Assembly: GCA_030340625.1 (NCBI GenBank)
Contig: JAOPHQ010005428.1
Location: 117,001 to 181,000 of the forward strand
Direction of reading: 5' to 3'
DNA: 64,000 nucleotides
From: Merluccius polli
Lineage: Eukaryota > Chordata > Actinopteri > Gadiformes > Merlucciidae
Made by a program: the position numbers and the translations under genes. The notes below the pieces were generated by a model. The model was not told where the DNA came from and ran no database searches. It worked only from the letters and a program-made list of their open reading frames with translations. Positions 56,558-64,000 of this stretch are shown piece after piece. Numbering within the stretch: the stretch's first letter is position 1; each line of letters begins with the position of its first letter.

Positions 56558-56938
56558 CTGGGGCCCTCCGAGACAGGACACGGGTAGATCTCCTTCTCCT
56601 AACAAATGTACAAATGTCTAAAGCGATTTACAATAAGTAAGTCGCTTTGGACAAAATCGTCTGCTAAATGCCCTAAATAAATAATAATAATAAATACATC
56701 TTGGTTGAGAATGCATTTGTTGGAGATGGCGTGATGGTATTTGCCGAGCAGATGTTACATGCTGCCATGAAAGAGGCTCTGTCCTGAGTGTGTGTGGTGA
56801 CAGCTGGTTCATCCTGGGTGCCATGACTGCTCTGCACCACAGGTATGCAGCCCCAACCAGCCCCAGAGTCTAATCAGTCTGACTCAGGCCGGGTGAGGCT
56901 GTAAACCAGCTATCAACCACACACACACTCCACATTCA
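56558..56938 (-). repeat. Old LTR-like relic (copy 2)
   Basis: Counterpart of 28570-28950, essentially unchanged, with the same SINE-like tail. 55750-56550 and 56940-58950 match copy 1 and contain no supported gene. Confidence 0.6.
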
Positions 56939-59017
56939 TTTCATTCATGATTCTGTGTGTATGTTGTTCATATCGTGTGACAAAGGGATTCTATGGTGTG
57001 ACAAGAAAAACGGTTCCACAACATGATATAAGTGTCCCACCATATGATGTTTTGTGCACTCTGTGCACACTTCCAATTATTAGCCAGCATACAATGGACA
57101 TATTGCAACATGGTAACATATATTATAAGGTTTTAAGGACAAATTATTCCTTTCATTTTTTTTTAAAAAGCGACACATGCCTGGACTGTGAAGTAGACAT
57201 CTGTGTTCTCATAATAAACTTTGTGCAGGAGAGTTTATTTTCTTAGTTTTATTCATGATTAAATTTAAAAAAAGCTTGGCACAAGGTCAGGTTTCTATTG
57301 TTGTGTACTATACAATGTCTGTTTTCTATTGTGGTCTACTACACAAGGTCAGGTTTCTATTGTGGTCTACTACTACACAAGGTCAGGTTTCCATTGTGGT
57401 CTACTACACAAGATCAGGTTTTGTGGTCTACTACCAACCCAGTCTCACGTCAGAACGTGTAATAGCTACATTAGTCCACAGCGCAAGACCTAGTTCCACA
57501 ATAACGGCTCTAAAACTGTGACGTGGCTATGTTTTATTGGCCTATTATTTTCTATTGGCCTGCTCCACGTCATGTGACCGCCAAGCGTCGGTCTGCCAAA
57601 GCAAAAACAAAATGGCTGATATTCCTTTTACTCTGTGGAAAATGCTATATTTTAAGATAGTTTTGGCATTTAAATGCATTTTGATGACATTTATAGTGAG
57701 AAATGTACATTTTATTTTCATAATCTTTGTTCAGTGAATGTATATGATGTTTACTTTGTTAGTTATCATGAATTCCTTCTGCCCGATCGGTACTGCGCAT
57801 GTGCAACTCTCAACAAAGATGAAAAAGAAGTGAGATGGCTCACAGAATAGACGCCATGACACTGCAGCCGATTTTCTTGAGTTGCTCAGACCCGGTATCA
57901 CGCTTTTTGTGCTCATTGTCACGAAAATTTAATCGTGTCCCGGAGCACGATTCAATACATTAATTTTCGTGGGTTGTCCATTGTGTGTGTCGGATGGTGA
58001 TTTCAGTCTGTCCCTCCTATGATGTGTGGAAATGTTGGATTGGAAGTCCCTCTTTATATCGGTTCAGACCGATATAAGAGACACAACAGACAATAGACAC
58101 AACTGTTGTGCAACCTGCAGCCCCCACCACATCCTCTAATAACAGATCAGCCACAGATCAGACGTTGCCATGTCGTTACTAAGATCGTCTCTTTTTACTG
58201 GAGTAATAAGGTAACGTTGCCATGTCACAACCGCAAAGAGTGTTTATGCCAGCGGTTGGGCCTTGCTCCACCTTTACCAGCTGCAACATTAAAACAACAA
58301 ACACATCAACCCATTTCAGAATAATATGTGACATTATTCTGAAATGGCTCATTCTGCATTATGATAACTTTTGCTTTTGGTACTATATGTATATTTTGAG
58401 TAGTAACATTTTCAATGCAGGACTCCTGTATACAACAGAGTTGTGGTGTATTACTACTTTTACTCAAGTGAAAGATCAGAGTACTTCTTCACTGCTACAA
58501 TGAAAGTCAGTGGAACCAAGGGTTTGTCGTTGATTATTGTCGTGAAATATGATTTCCATTTCAGATATCTGGTAACCTTACTCGTACATCAACCATTTGA
58601 TGTCGACCTCATGAATCATGATGCCAGCCTCCCAGTTTTAACTTTGAGTACTTAATGACCAAGCTCTCGCTGGATTAGTCAGATTTGACGTTTTCTGAAT
58701 GGTCGCTGTCTACAACATCGTTTCTGTTGGGAACCTGTATACCATGAACAATATTCTTCTGACATGTAATGTGAAGGACCTTTAAATTTAGGGACGAAAA
58801 ACTTGCTGTCGTTTATTGACCTTCATTTTATAATCACCTATGTTTGTATCCTGAATGTACTGTCTATAAACCTGTCATGCTGGGATGTTAATAAACACAT
58901 ACAAAATTAGCACCATTTCCTTGTGGTGAGACCACATCCTTTGAACTCGCCATATAAGACACACATGCATCTTGTGTTTCAGTAAAGCCTTTATTTTAGC
59001 CTCAGAAACAAAGAGCT

Positions 59018-59473
59018 ATGGCGTGCTCATGCCTCGCTCTTTTTAAAACCATCTGTTTGGTCCTCCTCTACGTCCAGTCATGTAAGTAGACCAACTACAT
59101 GTTCTGTATATTTAACATTTATTGCATTTTTTTTTTCATTTAGTCAGTAAGTTAGAGCATCTTGCTCATCTTGCTGCTGGGGTTTGAACCCAGAAACTTT
59201 AGGCCAGGAGCCAAACAGTAAGAACTATTATGGGTAGAACTATTATGGACAAACTGATTTAGTTTTTTCTATGGATGATGATGATAGATATCTTTCAGTG
59301 GTGCTGTGTTTAACTACAGGTGTTTGTGGTGAGGCTGAGATCATTGGAGGGAAGGAGGTGAAGGATCATTCTATGCCCTACATGGTTCTCCTGCTGAAAA
59401 GAACCGGACAGCCCGTCTGCGGAGGAACCCTCCTCAGCTCTAGATGGGTGCTGACTGCTGCCCACTGTACCGA
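59018..59473 (+). CDS. Granzyme-like gene, exons 1-2 (copy 2, plus strand, partial)
   Basis: Exon 1 (59018-59081) and exon 2 (59320-59473) encode the signal peptide, CGEAEIIGGKEV and the TAAHC catalytic His, with intact splice sites. Exons 3-5 are not seen up to 64000, but the intron here is swollen by the 59531-63314 transposon nest, so the rest may lie beyond the window. It differs from 30987-31441 at a few codons (LLLKRTGQP versus LLIHSTGQP). The promoter block with CATATAAGA lies at about 58950. Unlike the two complete genes it keeps the normal IIGG activation site. Whether it is functional cannot be told from this window. Confidence 0.75.
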
Positions 59474-60495
59474 GTAGGAATTTCACATCATTCATCCAAT
59501 AATACACTTCTGCTTTTCATCACATGAGATTAGGGATGTCCGATATTATCGGCCCACCGATATTATCGGCCGATATTGGCATAAAAAAATCAATATCGGA
59601 AAATATCGGTATCGGTTTTTTAAAAAGCTCAAAATAACTAAAGTGGCCTATGGCATGTTATACCTTGTTGGAAAGCTCTAATTGTCCTGAATCGAATGCA
59701 AGCGACATTTTCTGTTAGTACAAAGACAGTGTGAAATAAATAAACACTTTGTTTTAAATAATTTCAGACATCTGTTATGTTTCAAGTGAGGACGTGGTTT
59801 GATGACATCAAACGCGCCGCGCCGTCTCAATAACAAGCCTGGGCATGTGCGGCCGTGTAGTGGGACGCTAGTTGTAGCTGTAGTTATGTCGGTGGTTTGG
59901 AATTATTTCAAAGTTTCTACGTTGAATAGTAAAATTGAAATTAGTTTTGGTGTAAAACACGGCCGCATATATCGGTATCGGTCAGTGTTGTAATGTAACG
60001 AAGTACAAATACTTCGTTACTGTACTTAAGTAGAATTTTCACGTATCTGTACTTTACTTCGTTATTTATATTTCTGACAACTTTTACTTTTACTCCACTA
60101 CATTTCCTCACTAAAATGTGTAGGCCTACTTTTACTCCGATACATTTCCCATAACCATCTTCGTTACTCGTTACTACAAAATAAAAATCGTGTTGGTGAC
60201 CTACTTCCTGTTTATCAACCTCCAAGCGCGAAGAAAAAAAAAACACCGCGCGCGACGAAGAAGAAGATCTGCTTTGGCCAATCACGGAAGCGGTCTGCAG
60301 CTGCGGCAGGTTCTGCTAATTCTCCGGTCACAAATGACGAGATCAACAGTGGCGACATCAACCGGTATTTTAACCCAAACTGAAAGTGGCTGTTGTTTAC
60401 TGTTGCCATGGCGACATGTCTTTTCCCAGACGAAGTGGTTTTTGTGCGTGTGTGTGTCTAAACGCCACGGCTACACCGGCATGCTGCCAATACTC

Positions 60496-60716
60496 TAGGG
60501 TGGCCATTCGTCCGGCTTTAGGCCGGACTGTCCGGACGCGTATTTGTCCTTTTTGAGACAACCCCGCCGGTCATAGGTCCGCCCGCGGGACATAGGTCCG
60601 TGGTGTGTTACGATCGCGCGCGCGCGAGCGTAGGTCCGCGGTGTGTTACTATTGCGCGCACCCCCCCCCCGGGCTGAGGTGTCCTCCATTTCAACAACTC
60701 ATAAATGGTCACCCTA
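60496..60716. mobile_element. 221-bp hAT MITE nested at third level
   Basis: Ends TAGGGTGGCCATTCGTCC and AAATGGTCACCCTA; 8-bp TSD CAATACTC (60488-60495, 60717-60724). Contains the TAGGTCCGCGGTGTGTTACT module and a poly-C tract also found at 18090-18161. Confidence 0.85.
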
Positions 60717-60793
60717 CAATACTCTGATAGGACGTCACAGTGTGATTACGGTGTTTACATGTCTACAATAATGCCAGTAAGACTGGAATATAT

Positions 60794-62761
60794 GGGGTCA
60801 GAACAGTCTCATTAATAATGAATGCACAGAGAAGGATTCACAAATGTATTTTGTGATTTATATATAAATTACTCTCTTCTCACAAATACATTTCAATGCA
60901 CACACAAATGGATTTCGTTATGTATAAATGTAAAATAAATCCATAAACAAAAATAAGTTTCACAAACACATTTCTGATCCACACACAAATGTGTCTTGTT
61001 TAAAATAAATGTAATATAAATCCATAAATATATGAATTTTAAAAAAATATTTGCAATTTTCATCAAAAATGTATTTGGATGTTGTTACATTTATATACAA
61101 ACTGTTAAACTTGAATTTACAAGACGCTTTTCATTTGTGAACTTGTTTGCATTTGTGTGTGAACTGGTCTGTATTTATTTGTGGATTTTTGAGACTCCCC
61201 TGACACGGCTGGATTCACAAATGCATTTTTTTCAACAAGGAACTTCCTGTAGCCAATCAGATGCCGCCTTAGTTTTCAGCCAATCACATGACTGCAGTCC
61301 AACGAGGGGTACCTCACCATGGCCAGAGCACAGCATTTTCTCTGCGCATTTTGCGTTACTTTTCGGTAAAATAAAAAAAAAGAAAGATCCGGACTTGAGC
61401 TTTCTTCCACTTGAGTTCAGCCTCAACATGGCGTCTGGGAATGGCAATCACGATTTAAGTGACACTTGAATCGGCATTACCAGACGCCATATTGAGGCTG
61501 AACTCTGTGCGTTCACATTAGAAGCGATCGATTGCGTGGATCCCAGGGAACACCGGCACTTTGGTTCCTACTGTACTTTTTTGGTTCCTGTACATCAAAA
61601 TGTCGACTGAAAAGTTAATCGCGGTTGTGGCTGGGCACCCGCTGTTGTATGATCCAATACAATACCGTAATAATCAGCTAAAATATCATTTTTACAAGCA
61701 CACGCACGAAGCGGGCCGCCTATTAACGGCATGGACCAAGCGGTTCTGGACCAGGAAGGAGACATGAACACTTTTAATAATCGTATTTACCGTATACCTG
61801 CACACAACTTTATTTAAAAGTAAGCAAATGGAAAACATGTTTGTTTGTATTGTGGTGTCCGGTGCGCGTGGATGGCTCCTCCGGCGGAGCGGTTCATGTT
61901 AATAGCGGAGTCCGGGAGGGTTCACCTTCACGGCGTAGTTACGAGGGATGTGCGACTATCGTTTATCAAACAAGCAAAACCGTCTCTGCAATATGGCCAA
62001 AGTGTGTGGAGTTCACTCTTTGATATGTACTAAAAGCATACGGCTCCTTTGCGTCTGCAAAATTGAATTGTACGTTATGAGCGACAAAAGCGAACAGAAA
62101 TATTCGCAGCGAATCTTTATGAGCGTCTTTGCAGCGCAATTCGCTTCTGATGTGAACGCACAGTTACCGTCCGATAACTCTTTTTTTTTTTTTTTTTTTT
62201 TTTTTTTACCGAAAAGTAACGCAAAATGCGCAGAGAAAATGCTGTGCGCTGGCCATGCTGAGGTACCCCTCGTGGGATTGTAGTCATGTGTAGTCAAGGC
62301 GGCATCTGATTGGCTACAGAGAGTTCCTTGGCGAAAAAAATGCATTTGTGAATCCAGCCGTGTCAGGGGAGTCTCAAAAATCCACAAATAAATACAGACC
62401 AGTTCACACACAAATGCAAACAAGTTCACAAATGAAAAACGTCTTGTAAATTCAAGTTTAACAGTTTGTATATAAATGTAACAACATTCAAATACATTTT
62501 TGAAGAAAATATGTAATTAATATATTTATGGATTTATATTACATTTATTTAAAACAAGATACATTTGTGTGTGTGGATCAGAAATGTGTTTGTGAAACTT
62601 ATTTTTGTTTATGGATTTATTTTACATTTATACATGCCGAAATCCATTTGTGTGTGCATTGAAATGTATTTGTGAGAAGAGAGTAATTTATATATAAATC
62701 ACAAAATACATTTGTGAATCCTTCTCTGTGCATTCATTATTTATGAGACTGTTCTGACCCC
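60794..62761. mobile_element. DNA transposon with very long TIRs (Harbinger/ISL2EU-like)
   Basis: GGGGTCAGAACAGTCTCAT at the left is mirrored at the right. The inverted repeats extend inward to about 61540 and 62130 (600-700 bp each), with a 2-bp AT on each flank. It holds a short MADF-like coding relic (61600-61767) and an inner small palindrome at about 61415-61510 containing ATGGCGTCTGG/CCAGACGCCAT. The superfamily is inferred from the 2-bp target and the MADF relic, so it is tentative. Confidence 0.6.
61600..61767 (+). pseudogene. MADF-like DNA-binding domain fragment
   Basis: The frame from ATG 61600 reads KLIAVVAGHPLLYDPIQYRN, matching the start of MADF domains (LIxxVxxHPxLYDxxxxxYR), which accompany Harbinger-type and ISL2EU-type transposases. 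It loses similarity after about 30 residues and stops at 61767, so it is a relic. Confidence 0.55.
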
Positions 62762-63414
62762 ATAGGAATACTCCACGTCTTCATTCAGTATTGATTACTC
62801 CCACTATGGGAATGCTGTTTACATGGCAGTGTGTTAATCTGAGTATTACATCAGTATAACATCAGTCCAGTGTTGTCTTATGTGTACGACTTATATTTAT
62901 TGTTATTTATTTAATTTTAATGTTGAACAAGTTGAAGCCTCTCCCCTGTACTGTACCTGGATATTATAGGAGCCAAAATACATTTCATAATCACAATTCT
63001 AACTGCTCACTTTGTTTAAATACTTTTACTTTTACTTCTAATACTTAAGTACATTTTATATCAGAAAATTACTTTTGGTACTTAAGTACAGTAAATGTCA
63101 GGTACTTTCAGACTTTTACTCAAGTAATATTCTAAAAGGTGACTTTTACTTCTACCAAAGTCATTTTCTGGTAAGATACTTGTACTTTGACTCAAGTATC
63201 GCTTTCAAGTACTTTATACAAGACTGGTATCGGTTGATATCGGTATCGGAAATTAAGAGTTGAACAATATCGGTTATCGGTTATCGGTAAAAAAGCCAAT
63301 ATCGGACATCCCTACATGAGATGTTTGAACAGTTTTTGTTGTTGGTTGGTGAGGTGCTGCAGGGAAGATTGAAGAGCTTTTTGAGTGTCAGTTTTGAGTA
63401 ATTCCCCATAGCCA

Positions 63415-63922
63415 TCAGCAGGGGCGATTCTAGGGTCAGAGCTTTAGGGGTGCTGAGCACCCAATGAGCCCCACTGCCACCACCCACCCTTTTTTCACAC
63501 AAAAACAAAAAATATGTCTATTGAAAAATAACTTTATCATTTTAACATTGGTTCAACTAACTTCTTTTTTTCTTTTTTTGGAGCCCTTTCCAGAACACCA
63601 GCTTTATTGTGACAGTTCACACAGACAGCCCCCTGTAACAAACACAAAACCTTCTTCACTCAGCTGGTTTTCCTGACCGTTAACTCCATGTGCCTCCTTT
63701 TGTATCAACAGTCATTAGATTAGATTAGATTCAACTTTATTGTCATTGAACAAAGTAACAGGTACTTAGAGATAGCTGGTTTATATTGTGTTACTTTAGC
63801 TTAACACTTTTCAGAAAAAAAAGAAAAAGAAGATAGGTCATTATGGACTGTCCCTAGTCTCTCACCTGAATCTGTCTTTTTTCTTTTAAAGAACTGTCGT
63901 ATGTCCATTGCTCACTGGCAGG

Positions 63923-63959
<37 letters not shown>

Positions 63960-64000
63960 CGCTAGGAGTTAGTTTTACTAGTAGTAGTACTATGCCCGCA
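63415..64000. other. Right flank beyond the duplication
   Basis: Unique relative to copy 1. Contains CAGGGGCGATTCTAGGG (resembling a MITE end), an A/T-rich tract with AACTTTATTGTCATTGAACA, common at fish repeat ends, and (CA)n at 63925-63955. No gene seen. Confidence 0.55.

Larger units (their letters stand above)
59983..63226. mobile_element. Second hAT element nested in the first
   Basis: Starts CAGTGTTGTAATGTAACG and ends CTTTATACAAGACTG; 8-bp TSD GTATCGGT (59975-59982, 63227-63234). Subterminal ACTTAAGTA/TACTTTTACTT repeats at both ends. No transposase recognised. Confidence 0.82.
59531..63314. mobile_element. Outer hAT element of a transposon nest
   Basis: Inverted termini TAGGGATGTCCGATATTA and AATATCGGACATCCCTA; 8-bp TSD CATGAGAT (59523-59530, 63315-63322). 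Copy 1 has the empty site CACATGAGATGTTTGAAC at about 31491. The outer element itself is only about 0.54 kb; the rest is nested insertions. An 8-bp target and CCGATA-type subterminal repeats indicate hAT. Confidence 0.88.
34841..63414 (+). repeat. Segmental duplication, copy 2
   Basis: Partner of 10506-31580. It is longer because of an L2 LINE, a second hAT H1, an LTR retrotransposon, a nested hAT complex and extra cdc20b sequence (37680-40319). The right breakpoint is after CCCCATAGCCA at about 63414; the sequence beyond it has no counterpart in copy 1. Confidence 0.85.

Overview
The window looks like teleost fish DNA, probably a percomorph. It contains intron-bearing vertebrate immune-type genes, an RTE-clade LINE with a GATG-type tail (Rex3-like), an L2-clade LINE with a 2A-like peptide, many hAT and PIF/Harbinger elements with clean target-site duplications (TSDs), and very abundant (CA)n and (TAA)n microsatellites. 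No prokaryotic features were seen. Host genes make up only a few kb and the rest is mobile or duplicated DNA.

Region 1 (1-10.5 kb) is a transposon graveyard. It has relics of a PIF/Harbinger element (225-930, minus strand) and a P-element/THAP9-type transposase pseudogene (2.0-2.9 kb plus 5.55-5.64 kb, minus strand). That pseudogene is split by a 2.68 kb composite unit (2872-5553). The unit has a hAT-type MITE at each end, and between them three coding exons of a plexin-C1-like gene and a fold-back element. It is bounded by a perfect 8-bp TSD. A full-length RTE LINE with an open EN-RT frame follows (5674-8906), then MITEs.

Region 2 (about 10.5-31.6 kb) and region 3 (about 34.8-63.4 kb) are two direct copies of one segment. 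Each carries, in order: a five-exon granzyme A/K-like trypsin-type protease gene on the minus strand (10878-12987; 35266-37336), exons of a cdc20b-like WD40 gene on the same strand (13.6-16.2 kb; 38.0-42.3 kb), a long repeat-rich stretch, and exons 1-2 of another granzyme-like gene on the plus strand (30987-31441; 59018-59473). Granzyme A/K next to CDC20B matches mammalian synteny (GZMK-GZMA-CDC20B), which supports both names. Both cdc20b copies look broken, partly by different lesions. A relic SLAM/CD48-like Ig-domain exon lies at 26.9-27.1 kb.

The two copies differ mainly by insertions and deletions. Copy 1 alone carries a Penelope-like inverted element (14900-15774), a 1.45 kb DNA transposon (16623-18075), a 183-bp hAT MITE (27570-27752) and others. 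Copy 2 alone carries a 4 kb L2 LINE (44090-48094), an inverted second copy of a 1.3 kb hAT (50723-52033), an LTR retrotransposon with apparently identical LTRs (54381-55745), a solo LTR (38863-39185) and a multi-level nest of DNA transposons (59531-63314). In many cases the sister copy preserves the empty site. Either this is a real tandem duplication that later collected insertions, or two haplotypes were joined in tandem during assembly; sequence alone cannot decide.

The most unusual observations are the transposed plexin-exon composite inside a P transposase, the hammerhead-like core in two independent inverted repeats, the Phe in the zymogen-activation IFGG of both complete proteases, the 2A-like peptide LINE with a changed catalytic YADD box, and one poly-C module shared by MITE families with different ends.
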